Positions 1 to 6,594 are shown, counted from the first letter of the stretch. The stretch is DNA of 6,911 bases from Rickettsiaceae bacterium (GCA_030731565.1 JANQTT010000022.1:1-6911), one strand, 5' to 3'. Numbers and translations are program-made. Notes: generated from the sequence alone by a model not told the origin.

Positions 1-352
1 GTGCACCACCATCAGGCAGATCGTCTCTATCGACCGAAGTGATAACAACATGTTCGAGTCCAAGCTCACCAACACCTATTGCCAGCCTTTCTGGCTCATG
101 CGGATCAAGCAAATCTGGCAGCCCAGTCTTAATATTACAAAAAGCACATGCCCTTGTGCAAACTGACCCAAGGATCATGACAGTTGCGTGTTTTTTTTCC
201 CAACATTCACCAATATTAGGGCATGCGGCTTCTTCGCATACTGTATTGAGCTTTAAATCATCAATAAGCTTTTTTGTTCCCAGGTAACCTTGTGATATTG
301 GGGCTTTAACCCTAATCCAATCTGGTCTTTTTAATTTTTCGGCTTCTTTCAT
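1..352 (-). CDS. lipA: Lipoyl synthase LipA, N-terminal 117 residues, cut by the window edge
   Basis: Radical SAM enzyme that inserts two sulfurs into protein-bound octanoyl groups to make the lipoyl cofactor of pyruvate and 2-oxoglutarate dehydrogenases and the glycine cleavage system. I translated the minus strand by hand. It shows the auxiliary-cluster motif [12 protein letters not shown] (Cys39, 44, 50; CX4CX5C), ATVMILG, then the radical SAM motif CTRACAFC (Cys65, 69, 72; CX3CX2C), and [15 protein letters not shown] at the edge. All six iron-sulfur ligands visible in this half are present. The family is about 290-320 residues, so roughly 60% lies beyond position 1. The start [18 protein letters not shown] gives a short N-terminal extension. 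Its ATG overlaps the recF TGA as ATGA and has no Shine-Dalgarno sequence of its own, which suggests coupling to recF. GC is near 50% at 1-120 but about 33% at 241-352. The identification is secure. Confidence 0.96.
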   Translation of the reverse strand, partial: MKEAEKLKRPDWIRVKAPISQGYLGTKKLIDDLKLNTVCEEAACPNIGECWEKKHATVMILGSVCTRACAFCNIKTGLPDLLDPHEPERLAIGVGELGLEHVVITSVDRDDLPDGGA

Positions 353-1431
353 AAATTTATAATATGCGCTTTTGATGCGAGATCTTCGATACCCATCATA
401 TCAGTAGTAGTAATAAATGTCTGTAGTTTACCTTGCATTATGTATGAAGCAAGATAATTTTTTCTAGTGTTGTCTAGATGAACAAATAATTCATCTAAGA
501 GCAATATAGGAGTTGTTTGAGTATTTTGTATGACAGATTCTATAGATGCAAGTACTATTGATATAAGTAATGCTTTTTGTTCCCCTGTTGAGCATAGCTT
601 GGCAAGTTGCATTTTTTCTTTATGTAAAACATTTAAATCTGCTTTATGTACTCCAAAATTCGTTCTACCAGAATAAAAATCTTTCCGCCTGCTATCTTTT
701 AGGAGCTGAGTGTAATTTGATTCAAAACTATCCCATTGTTCTTTTGATTCAAACAACGGAGTAATAGATAATTCTGCTTTTGGAAACTCTGTTTTTAGAG
801 AGTCAATAACGCCTTGCATCAAGTTAATTACTTTTTCTCTAGCAGTTGCAATTTTAAAAGCGGCTTCGGCCATTTGTTTTTCGAGCGTACCAAGCCATGA
901 ATCTTGTGAATTTAAATCTCCGCTTGCAAGAGACTTGCTCCTCTGACGCATATAATGATCATATGTTATGATATTTTTTGCATGACTTGAATCAAAACTA
1001 TAAACTATTCTATCTAAGAACTTTCTTCTAGCTGAAGATGAACCTAAAAACAAACCTTCCATCTGCGGCGTTAGCCATATAACATTTAATAAATTAGATA
1101 GTTCACTACCAGAGATTTTAGAACCATTATATAGGACTTTTCTAGAACGATCATTTTGCGCGTACGAACTTATAATTTCTGCAATACCTAGTTTGCTTTT
1201 TAATTTAAAGTTTGTAGTCCATTTTTCTTCTTCATGCTTACTTACTTCATCGAAATGTGCAGACTTTAATCCTTTACCGGGAGATAAAAACGATATAGAT
1301 TCAAGTATATTCGTCTTCCCACTACCATTTGGGCCAATAATTATATTTACCCCTTTATCCAGCTTTATAGAAAACTCTGAAAAATTTCTATAATTCTCTA
1401 TTGATAATTGCTGGAGGTAAACTGGCTTCAT
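349..1431 (-). CDS. recF: DNA replication and repair protein RecF
   Basis: SMC-like ABC ATPase that binds single-strand gaps and helps RecOR load RecA at stalled forks; cytoplasmic. It is 360 residues, the normal family length. The start [20 protein letters not shown] matches the RecF-type opening. Walker A is GPNGSGKT at residues 33-40. The RecF-type stretch [14 protein letters not shown] is at about 134-147. [10 protein letters not shown] at 259-268 corresponds to the family HxxD region. The ABC signature STGEQKALL is at 281-289, and Walker B with its D-loop, [12 protein letters not shown], is at 309-320. The gene is third in the minus-strand operon: its ATG overlaps the corC stop (ATGA) and its own TGA overlaps the lipA ATG. 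I see no clear Shine-Dalgarno sequence before it, consistent with translational coupling. In many bacteria recF sits between dnaN and gyrB near the origin; here it does not. All motifs are intact, so it should be functional. Confidence 0.95.
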   Translation of the reverse strand: MKPVYLQQLSIENYRNFSEFSIKLDKGVNIIIGPNGSGKTNILESISFLSPGKGLKSAHFDEVSKHEEEKWTTNFKLKSKLGIAEIISSYAQNDRSRKVLYNGSKISGSELSNLLNVIWLTPQMEGLFLGSSSARRKFLDRIVYSFDSSHAKNIITYDHYMRQRSKSLASGDLNSQDSWLGTLEKQMAEAAFKIATAREKVINLMQGVIDSLKTEFPKAELSITPLFESKEQWDSFESNYTQLLKDSRRKDFYSGRTNFGVHKADLNVLHKEKMQLAKLCSTGEQKALLISIVLASIESVIQNTQTTPILLLDELFVHLDNTRKNYLASYIMQGKLQTFITTTDMMGIEDLASKAHIINL

Positions 1432-2309
1432 GTTGCAGTGTATGTAATTTTCATTTGTTTGATAGTCCTAGGAGTCGATTCAATTATTTCAACAATAACA
1501 CCATCATCCAGATCAATTAACTCCCCTTTTTCTGGAACGCTCCCTACTTTTGCCATTACAAGACCGCCGATAGTGTCGAACTCATCGTGCTCATTTTTTA
1601 ACTTGATTCCAATAATATTCTCTAATTCTTCAATTTCCACCCGTGCGCTGGCGACAAGCAAGCCAGGCCTTAGAATTTTATAGCTATCAATTTCTTCGTC
1701 AATATCATGTTCGTCTTCTATTTTTCCTACTATCTCTTCCATTATATCTTCAATAGTGACTATGCCATCCGTACCGCCATACTCATCGACAATAACAGCT
1801 ATGTGAGTTCTTCTTGCCTGCATCCTTGTTAATAGATCTATTAATTTCATTGAATGAGGAGAGACAATATGTTTTCTCATTAGTTTTTTTAAAACAAATT
1901 TCTTTGAATGAGCAATAACTTCGAATAGGTCTTTAATATGGACAAAACCAATTATGTTATCCAAGCTCTCTCTATAAACTAATGTCCGAGTATGAGAATG
2001 TTTAATTATTAAATCACTCAACTCTTCAAGAGTAGTATCATTGCTAACTGAAATAATGTCTGATCTTGGAACCATTATGTCTTCAACAGTCTTTTCATAA
2101 AAATTATCAATATTATTCACCATTTCATCTTCTGAATGATGAATTAAAGACGCTGGAATCGAGTCATTAGCTCCTATCTTTAGAGAGTCTTTATCTTTGC
2201 TATGTTTAAATAAATAATGTTTTAGAAATTTTTTAAAGCTCATCAAGCTTTTCTTTATTTTAAATTTACCACTTCCCGTGGGGCTTTCCTTGTCTGAAGG
2301 TTTCAGCAT
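1428..2309 (-). CDS. corC: CBS-domain CorC/TlyC family protein (HlyC/CorC), without DUF21 membrane domain
   Basis: 293 residues, the size of E. coli CorC/YbeX, with no hydrophobic membrane segments, so it is a soluble or peripheral member of the family. A basic N-terminal stretch (about residues 15-45, rich in K/F/H) precedes a paired CBS module at about 75-200. The module begins VEDIMVPRSDIISV and contains THIAVIVDEYGGTDGIVT and IEDIMEEIVGKIEDEHD. The CorC_HlyC C-terminal domain follows (about 208-292), with the FDTIGGLV motif at 244-251. CBS modules commonly bind adenosine nucleotides. Family roles proposed elsewhere are Mg2+/Co2+ efflux support and ribosome-related function for CorC/YbeX, and haemolysis for the Rickettsia orthologue TlyC; the sequence does not choose between them. 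It lies 21 bp after ybeY, the classic ybeY-corC pairing. In many proteobacteria lnt follows, but here recF does. The start at 2309 has only a weak GAG upstream. Confidence 0.93.
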   Translation of the reverse strand: MLKPSDKESPTGSGKFKIKKSLMSFKKFLKHYLFKHSKDKDSLKIGANDSIPASLIHHSEDEMVNNIDNFYEKTVEDIMVPRSDIISVSNDTTLEELSDLIIKHSHTRTLVYRESLDNIIGFVHIKDLFEVIAHSKKFVLKKLMRKHIVSPHSMKLIDLLTRMQARRTHIAVIVDEYGGTDGIVTIEDIMEEIVGKIEDEHDIDEEIDSYKILRPGLLVASARVEIEELENIIGIKLKNEHDEFDTIGGLVMAKVGSVPEKGELIDLDDGVIVEIIESTPRTIKQMKITYTAT

Positions 2310-2330
2310 AATATTTTTTTACTCTATATT

Positions 2331-2828
2331 TTAGTATGGTGATTTTATATTATAGTCGTTTAATATTTCTATCTCTAACGCTTCCATAATTTCTGCATCT
2401 TCGTCCTCTATATGGTCATACCCTATTAGGTGAAGTATACCATGAACCAATAAATGTTTAAAATGATCTTCAAAATTTATTTGTTTATCTTCCGCCTCTC
2501 TCTTGACCGTTTCAAAACCAAAAGCTATATCACCTAAATACATATAATCAGCATCTGGCTTTAATTCAAGCAAATGCCGCCAATTAATTTCTAAATCTGG
2601 AAAGGAAAGAACGTTTGTCGGTTTTTCTACATCGCGAAATTCTGAATTTAGGGATAGCATTTTTTTATCATCTGTTAGCAAAATGGATAATTCTATTTCT
2701 TTTATTGTTTTTAAATTCTTATATCTATTTATAATATTCCTAGTGATATCAGAAATTACCTTCTCGTTTATTTTCTTCTTTGAATTCCAATTATCTAATT
2801 CAGTTGCTATCTCTATTTTTATGTCCAT
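2331..2828 (-). CDS. ybeY: Endoribonuclease / rRNA maturation factor YbeY
   Basis: Single-strand endoribonuclease of the UPF0054 family, which acts in 16S rRNA 3'-end maturation and 70S ribosome quality control. It is 165 residues, typical of the family. The metal-binding motif HGILHLIGYDH gives the H3-H5-H zinc site at His129, His133 and His139. The conserved upstream segment FRDVEKPTNVLSFP is at residues 64-77, and LGDIAF at 98-103. The Arg within FRD is the conserved basic residue implicated in catalysis. It is the first gene of the minus-strand operon, with a promoter-like site 30 bp upstream, and is followed by corC. There is no strong Shine-Dalgarno sequence before the ATG at 2828. That start is still favoured because it gives a full N-terminus (MDIKIEIATELDNW) and lies just below the -10 box. 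Confidence 0.95.
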   Translation of the reverse strand: MDIKIEIATELDNWNSKKKINEKVISDITRNIINRYKNLKTIKEIELSILLTDDKKMLSLNSEFRDVEKPTNVLSFPDLEINWRHLLELKPDADYMYLGDIAFGFETVKREAEDKQINFEDHFKHLLVHGILHLIGYDHIEDEDAEIMEALEIEILNDYNIKSPY

Positions 2829-2858
2829 AAGTTAATTACAATGTAGATAGATTGTGAT

Positions 2859-2887
2859 ATTATGTCACTTCAAGTGAAGTTCGGCAA
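2859..2887 (-). promoter_or_regulatory. Probable sigma70 promoter of the ybeY-corC-recF-lipA operon
   Basis: Read on the minus strand, a -35-like TTGCCG (2887-2882; 4 of 6 to TTGACA) is followed after exactly 17 bp by a -10-like CATAAT (2864-2859; 5 of 6 to TATAAT). The -10 ends 30 bp before the ybeY ATG. It is the best-spaced promoter match I found in the divergent ybeY/flhB interval. Visual identification only; in AT-rich DNA chance matches are common, but the correct spacing and position raise its likelihood. Confidence 0.5.
2867..2880. promoter_or_regulatory. Inverted repeat inside the ybeY promoter spacer (possible operator)
   Basis: Plus-strand ACTTCA (2867-2872), two bases AG, then TGAAGT (2875-2880) form a perfect hexamer inverted repeat. 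It occupies almost the whole spacer between the -35 and -10 boxes proposed for ybeY on the other strand and lies 68 bp before the flhB start. A repressor or activator dimer bound here could affect either divergent gene. No regulator can be named from the site. Confidence 0.35.
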
Positions 2888-2947
2888 TCCTTAATTACCT
2901 ACTTCATCTATATAAATTAAAAATTACGCGGTAAAAGCTAGAAAAAT

Positions 2948-4042
2948 ATGGCTGAAGGAGACGACCAGGATAAAGACGCAAAAACCGAAGATCCCACCCG
3001 AAAAAAGCTTGAAGATGCAATAAAAAAGGGCCAAGTAGTTAATTCTAAGGAGGTAACTAGCTTCACAATGTTCCTGCTTCTGACAATTGTCACAATATGG
3101 ATTATCCCCTACTCACTTACAAAACTTGGCAGCAGACTACGGTTTTTTGTTGAAAATGCCGGAAATATCCCTATGGACCAAGGGATGCTATATAAATTAA
3201 TTCCAAACATCATAGAAAGTGCGCTAATATATTTAAGCCCATTATTCCTTATAGTATTTATTGCAGTAATCGCATCTTCTTATTTCCAACATGGTCAATT
3301 TGTTTTTTCGGCCGAAAGTCTAATTCCAAAACTTTCAAAAATTTCGATAATAAAGGGTTTTGGCCGCATTTTTTCTATGAAAAGCTTTGTTGAATTCTTA
3401 AAAGGTATTTTCAAAATAATTTTGATTGGAGCATTTGTCCTCCTAGTTATACTTGCCGACGTTAAGGAGCTTAGCCAATACCAAGAACTTTCTATAGATG
3501 GTATATTAGGCCAGCTATTTACTATGATAAAAGATATTATAATTCTTGTTACTATTATTATGGCAGTTATTGCTGCTCTGGATTTTTCATATCAAAGCTA
3601 TGAGCACTTCAAAGAACTAAAAATGACTAAGCATGAAGTCAAAGAAGAGCACAAACAGGCGGAAGGAAATCCAGAAATAAAACAAAAACTTAGAAGACTG
3701 CGACGGGAGCAATCTCAAAAACGTATCAAAGTCACCGTGCCGCAAGCTACTGTAGTTATAACAAATCCAGAACATTATGCAGTAGCTCTAAAATATGATC
3801 CTAAAAGCATTGAAGCGCCAATATGCGTAGCAAAAGGTCTAGACCTAATTGCCCAAAATATCAAAAAGATAGCGAAAGAACATAATATTCCTGTTGTTGA
3901 AAGTCCACCACTAGCTAGAGCTCTTTATAAAGATGTAGACTATGATCAAGAGATACCTGTTGAACATTTTGAAGAAGTTGCTAAAATCATTTCATATGTA
4001 ATGTCTCTTAAGCAAAAAGCTTCTGGTTCTAAAACAAAGTAA
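2948..4042 (+). CDS. flhB: Flagellar type III export protein FlhB (NPEH cleavage-motif variant)
   Basis: Inner-membrane component of the flagellar export gate that sets substrate specificity, switching from rod/hook to filament proteins. It is 364 residues, normal for FlhB. The charged N-terminus contains the family segment DPTRKKLEDAIKKGQV (15-30). Four hydrophobic helices follow at about 39-57, 85-112, 152-170 and 190-212. The linker MTKHEVKEEHKQAEGNPEIK (226-245) leads to the cytoplasmic domain. The autocleavage site reads NPEH (273-276) followed by YAVALKY, where the family normally has NPTH; Asn and Pro, needed for cleavage, are retained. The C-terminus keeps the usual VVESPPLARALYK and IPVEHFEEVAKII. 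FlhB is preferred over T3SS relatives (YscU/SpaS) on the long N-terminus and linker, though injectisome homologues are close. It stands alone, with no other flagellar gene in view, divergent from ybeY. The ATG lacks a good Shine-Dalgarno sequence; TATAAA at 2911-2916 is a possible -10 without a clear -35. Confidence 0.94.
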   Translation: MAEGDDQDKDAKTEDPTRKKLEDAIKKGQVVNSKEVTSFTMFLLLTIVTIWIIPYSLTKLGSRLRFFVENAGNIPMDQGMLYKLIPNIIESALIYLSPLFLIVFIAVIASSYFQHGQFVFSAESLIPKLSKISIIKGFGRIFSMKSFVEFLKGIFKIILIGAFVLLVILADVKELSQYQELSIDGILGQLFTMIKDIIILVTIIMAVIAALDFSYQSYEHFKELKMTKHEVKEEHKQAEGNPEIKQKLRRLRREQSQKRIKVTVPQATVVITNPEHYAVALKYDPKSIEAPICVAKGLDLIAQNIKKIAKEHNIPVVESPPLARALYKDVDYDQEIPVEHFEEVAKIISYVMSLKQKASGSKTK

Positions 4043-4114
4043 TGTATAGTCGTTTAATTTGTATATAGACAAGGAGCGATGAGCAAAGCCTATATGCGAG
4101 TAGGTAAAACAAGA

Positions 4115-4255
4115 CGTTAGGAATTGAGGTCACCCTGAACGCTCCGCCAGGTCATCTAACGCTCCGCAGGTCATCCTGAACTTGTTTGGAGGATCTATTG
4201 CAGCACGTTTTCTTAAGATCCTGAAACAAGTTCAGGATGACCTCAATTCCTAACG
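4115..4255. repeat. Compound palindromic intergenic repeat with an expanded left arm
   Basis: The left end 4115-4140 (cgttaggaattgaggtca then ccctgaac) is the reverse complement of 4230-4255 at 25 of 26 positions. A second left segment, 4168-4187 (aggtcatcctgaacttgttt), is a perfect reverse complement of 4224-4243, and with its flank 4188-4196 pairs imperfectly out to 4216. The right arm is therefore shared by two mutually exclusive pairings. Removing 4141-4181 would leave one near-perfect palindrome of about 40 bp per arm with a 19-nt loop (4197-4215). The element fills the flhB-rpe gap and, as RNA, would fold strongly on either strand. The cctgaacttgttt core resembles palindromic repeats that I associate with intergenic regions in Rickettsiales-like genomes; I cannot verify this here. 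Confidence 0.85.
4138..4177. repeat. 20-bp tandem duplication within the palindromic repeat
   Basis: Unit one (4138-4157, aacgctccgccaggtcatct) and unit two (4158-4177, aacgctccgcaggtcatcct) are adjacent near-copies that differ by one C in the CCGCC/CCGC run and at the 3' end. They make up nearly all of the 41 bp that break the left arm of the surrounding palindrome. Confidence 0.8.
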
Positions 4256-4306
4256 ACGTCCGATTTTTAAAGTAAATTATTACACAGTATATATTAAATT
4301 GATAAA

Positions 4307-4945
4307 ATGATAAAAATCTCTCCTTCTATCCTTTCAGCCGATTTTGCTAATTTGGAAAAAGAACTAAAAGCTCTTGAAGATGCGGGTGCTGACATGATAC
4401 ATATAGATGTCATGGATGGACACTTTGTACCCAACTTAACATTTGGCCCGCCCGTGATCAAGGCTTTAAGAAAGCACACCAAGTTGCCCTTTGATGTCCA
4501 TTTAATGATAGAGTCCCCAGAAAAATATATAAAAGATTACGCCGAAGCCGGGGCCGATATTATTACAATACATCCAGAAGCAACAGTTCATTTGGATAGA
4601 ACTATCAACGAAATAAAAAAATGCGGCGCTAAAGCCGGTCTTTCTTTATTACCGACAACTTCGGTTACTCCCCTCGAATACACTATTGATAATATTGATC
4701 TTATTCTTGTAATGACAGTAAACCCAGGTTTTGGTGGGCAACAATTTATTGAAAACCAGCTGATGAAAATCGAAATGATATCAGGTATCATCCAAGGTAC
4801 CGATATAACTCTCACTGTAGACGGAGGCATTAATGACAAAACCGCAAAATTATGCGTTGATGCTGGAGCTGATATGCTTATATCCGGTAGTTTTATTTTT
4901 AGTGGAGATTATAAAAAGCAGATAAACCTGCTTAAAAATTGCTAA
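4307..4945 (+). CDS. rpe: Ribulose-phosphate 3-epimerase
   Basis: Interconverts D-ribulose 5-phosphate and D-xylulose 5-phosphate in the non-oxidative pentose phosphate pathway; a cytoplasmic metal-dependent TIM barrel. It is 212 residues, slightly below the usual 215-225. The opening MIKISPSILSADFANLEKEL is characteristic. MIHIDVMDGHFVPNLTFGP supplies His32 and Asp34, DVHLMIESP supplies His65, and LTVDGGIN supplies Asp172: the four metal ligands, with Asp34 and Asp172 the catalytic acid/base pair. VMTVNPGFGGQQF (135-147) is the phosphate-side loop. The segment SLLPTTSVTPLEY (113-125) varies from the more usual NPxTP. No Shine-Dalgarno sequence is seen before the ATG. A weak promoter (TTTAAA at 4266-4271, 18 bp, TATATT at 4290-4295) would give an almost leaderless message. 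The gene follows the palindromic repeat and converges on rhlE. Confidence 0.96.
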   Translation: MIKISPSILSADFANLEKELKALEDAGADMIHIDVMDGHFVPNLTFGPPVIKALRKHTKLPFDVHLMIESPEKYIKDYAEAGADIITIHPEATVHLDRTINEIKKCGAKAGLSLLPTTSVTPLEYTIDNIDLILVMTVNPGFGGQQFIENQLMKIEMISGIIQGTDITLTVDGGINDKTAKLCVDAGADMLISGSFIFSGDYKKQINLLKNC

Positions 4946-4972
4946 ATTAGCTAACATATACTTATAAAACAA

Positions 4973-5005
4973 ATTTAAGGGCTGCCTATAAGCAGCCTCT
5001 TAAAT
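4973..5005. terminator. Bidirectional hairpin terminator between rpe and rhlE
   Basis: TTTAAGGGCTGC (4974-4985) pairs with GCAGCC and CTTAAA (4992-5004) around the six-base loop CTATAA, with a single bulged T at 4998. This gives a 12-bp stem plus one closing A-T pair. On the minus strand the stem is followed by a U-rich run (TTTGTTTTAT, below 4974), which is good for ending rhlE. On the plus strand the 3' arm itself is AT-rich, but a proper U-tract is lacking. Its place between two convergent genes (28 bp after rpe, 12 bp after rhlE) supports the role. Confidence 0.8.
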
Positions 5006-5016
5006 ATCAACAGTGT

Positions 5017-6285
5017 TTATGCAGCTGTTTTTTTGCCAAAGCTTCTGCTTTTGCCTGTATTACTTTTTGGCTTACTTGGTCCAAACCTTTTATTTGAATT
5101 GGAAGGTTTCTTTCCAAATTTATTCTTGAATTTATTATTCTGACTTTTACCTTTACCCTTAAAGCTTTTGCCTGAAGGGGCTTTTTCAGATATTGGCTTA
5201 GCATCAGGGTCCATGAGCCTGTTAATCGCATTCCATTTGCTTTTATCTTGATTAGAGACAAAACAAATCGCTTCTCCTTCGGCGCCAGCTCTTGCTGTAC
5301 GACCAATACGGTGCAGATAATCTTCAGCACATTGAGGTAAATCGTGGTTAATAACATGTTCGATATGCGGTATATCTAAACCTCTAGACGCAACATCAGT
5401 CGCTACCAATATTTTATATTTTTTATTTCTAAATTCTTTTATTACGCGTTCTCTTTTGCGATGTTGTAAATCACCATGTATTGCTACTGAGCTATGGCCT
5501 TCTACAGACAATTTCTTGGCCATTTTTTCAGTACTATATTTAGTTTTCATAAATATGATAATTGACCCATTTCTACTATTTAGCTCATCAACAAGCCTAG
5601 TATATTTTTCTTGCTCACTAACGTGAATAATAGAGTGCTTGATATTTTTTCCAGGCGCCGAAGCCGAGCCAATTGCAACTCTTTCTGGCTTATTCATATA
5701 AGAATTTGCTAATTTAACAATATTACCAGGAACTGTAGCCGAAAATAAAAGAGTTTGACGATCGTTTGGAATATGTTTAATTATAGCATCGATTTGCACA
5801 GAAAAGCCCATATCTAGCATTCTGTCCATTTCATCTAATACTAAAGTATTAACATGCTTTAAGTTTAAAGTTCCGCGGTCCAGATGATCGTTCATACGCC
5901 CAGGCGTTCCTACAAATAATCTTGGTTTTCTCTTAAGCTGCAATAATTGCTTATGCATTGGCTCTCCGCCAATTAAAAGACATGTGTTAATTGATGATTT
6001 TTTTCCTAAAATCCCTTCCAAAGCTTGCATAACTTGAACAGCTAGCTCTCGTGTTGGGGTAATTACTACAGCGCTACCAGTTTGGCTTGAAAGCAGTTTC
6101 GCTATAAGTGGAATACCAAAAGCAGCCGTTTTACCAGTTCCAGTCTGAGCGGAACCTAGAATATCTTTCCCATCTAATGCTAGAGGAATAGTGGCTTCTT
6201 GAATTGGTGTAGGTTGGATAAATTTTAATTTATCTAAAGAATCTAATAATTCCTTAGGCAAATTAAATGAGTGAAAATTTGTCAT
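5017..6285 (-). CDS. rhlE: RhlE-type DEAD-box ATP-dependent RNA helicase with DEMD motif II
   Basis: RNA-remodelling helicase, likely acting in ribosome assembly or mRNA turnover. It is 422 residues. Motifs run in order: Q motif FIQPTPIQ (22-29), motif I AQTGTGKT (46-53), Ia PTRELAVQ (77-84), Ib TPGR (127-130), motif II VLDEMDRMLDMG (149-160, DEMD for DEAD), III SAT (182-184), IV IIFMKTK (243-249), V VATDVASRGLD (294-304), VI HRIGRTARAG (325-334). The RMLDMGF segment after motif II is typical of RhlE. Residues from about 364 form a lysine-, asparagine- and serine-rich tail with FGKK/FGPSKP elements, probably a disordered RNA-binding extension. The ATG at 6285 is fixed by AAGGA (6296-6292) at good spacing. 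Transcribed toward rpe and ended by the shared hairpin. RhlE is favoured over SrmB or CsdA, but the subfamily assignment is not absolute. Confidence 0.92.
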   Translation of the reverse strand: MTNFHSFNLPKELLDSLDKLKFIQPTPIQEATIPLALDGKDILGSAQTGTGKTAAFGIPLIAKLLSSQTGSAVVITPTRELAVQVMQALEGILGKKSSINTCLLIGGEPMHKQLLQLKRKPRLFVGTPGRMNDHLDRGTLNLKHVNTLVLDEMDRMLDMGFSVQIDAIIKHIPNDRQTLLFSATVPGNIVKLANSYMNKPERVAIGSASAPGKNIKHSIIHVSEQEKYTRLVDELNSRNGSIIIFMKTKYSTEKMAKKLSVEGHSSVAIHGDLQHRKRERVIKEFRNKKYKILVATDVASRGLDIPHIEHVINHDLPQCAEDYLHRIGRTARAGAEGEAICFVSNQDKSKWNAINRLMDPDAKPISEKAPSGKSFKGKGKSQNNKFKNKFGKKPSNSNKRFGPSKPKSNTGKSRSFGKKTAA

Positions 6286-6375
6286 AATAATTCCTTAAAA
6301 AACAAGGTTAAATGTCTTTATACGTTTTGTATAAAAACTTTTCTTTTTACTCCTTGAATTTAAGATATATATTAT

Positions 6376-6406
6376 AAAAAAAACGCTCTTGATAACTAAC
6401 AAAAGC
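6376..6406 (-). terminator. Intrinsic terminator on the minus strand upstream of rhlE
   Basis: Read on the minus strand, GCTTTTG (6406-6400) pairs with CAAGAGC (6391-6385) through six Watson-Crick pairs and one G-U, around the eight-base loop TTAGTTAT. One G is then followed by eight consecutive T (6383-6376). This is the classic stem plus U-tract layout, though the stem is short and only moderately stable. It would stop a minus-strand transcript coming from beyond 6407 before it enters rhlE. A TATAAT at 6376-6371 directly after the T run could be the rhlE -10, but no good -35 is visible. Confidence 0.5.
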
Positions 6407-6521
6407 TACATACATTAAAGAGTATTTAGAAAATCTAAACGCATTATACAAGAAAATAATAAACAATACAAGACCTTATTAATAATTCATACAGGAGTTA
6501 CCTAACAAATATAGGTGTTAA

Positions 6522-6550
6522 TTGACACAATTTGGTAAATATAATACACT
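6522..6550 (+). promoter_or_regulatory. Sigma70-like promoter ahead of the truncated ORF
   Basis: A consensus -35 TTGACA (6522-6527) is followed after 17 bp by TACACT (6545-6550; 4 of 6 to TATAAT). A second TATAAT-like match at 6540-6545 is too close to the -35 (12 bp). The -35 lies inside the perfect inverted repeat AATTG-ACA-CAATT (6520-6532). The ATG of the downstream small ORF is 45 bp from the -10. Visual match only. Confidence 0.4.
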
Positions 6551-6594
6551 AAACTTATAATTTGTTTTAATAAAACTGAAACTGCGAGGTAACG

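Noticed and set aside
39..287. Plus-strand 82-codon ORF opposite lipA
   Set aside because: Serine-rich antisense shadow of the clearly identified lipA frame.
2829..2947. CtrA-type site (TTAA-N7-TTAA) controlling flhB
   Set aside because: Several TTAA tetramers are present, but none at the seven-base spacing.
2948..4042. Injectisome export protein (YscU/SpaS type) rather than FlhB
   Set aside because: The long charged N-terminus with DPTRKKLEDA, the HEVKEEHKQAEGNPEIK linker and the overall length fit FlhB better, and no injectisome genes are adjacent.
4115..4255. CRISPR array or insertion-sequence ends
   Set aside because: There are only two adjacent near-copies without spacers, no transposase and no target-site duplication; the palindromic-element explanation fits better.
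5007..5357. Minus-strand 116-codon ORF within the 3' part of rhlE
   Set aside because: An alternative frame of the helicase gene; the rhlE frame carries motif VI and the basic tail and explains the sequence.
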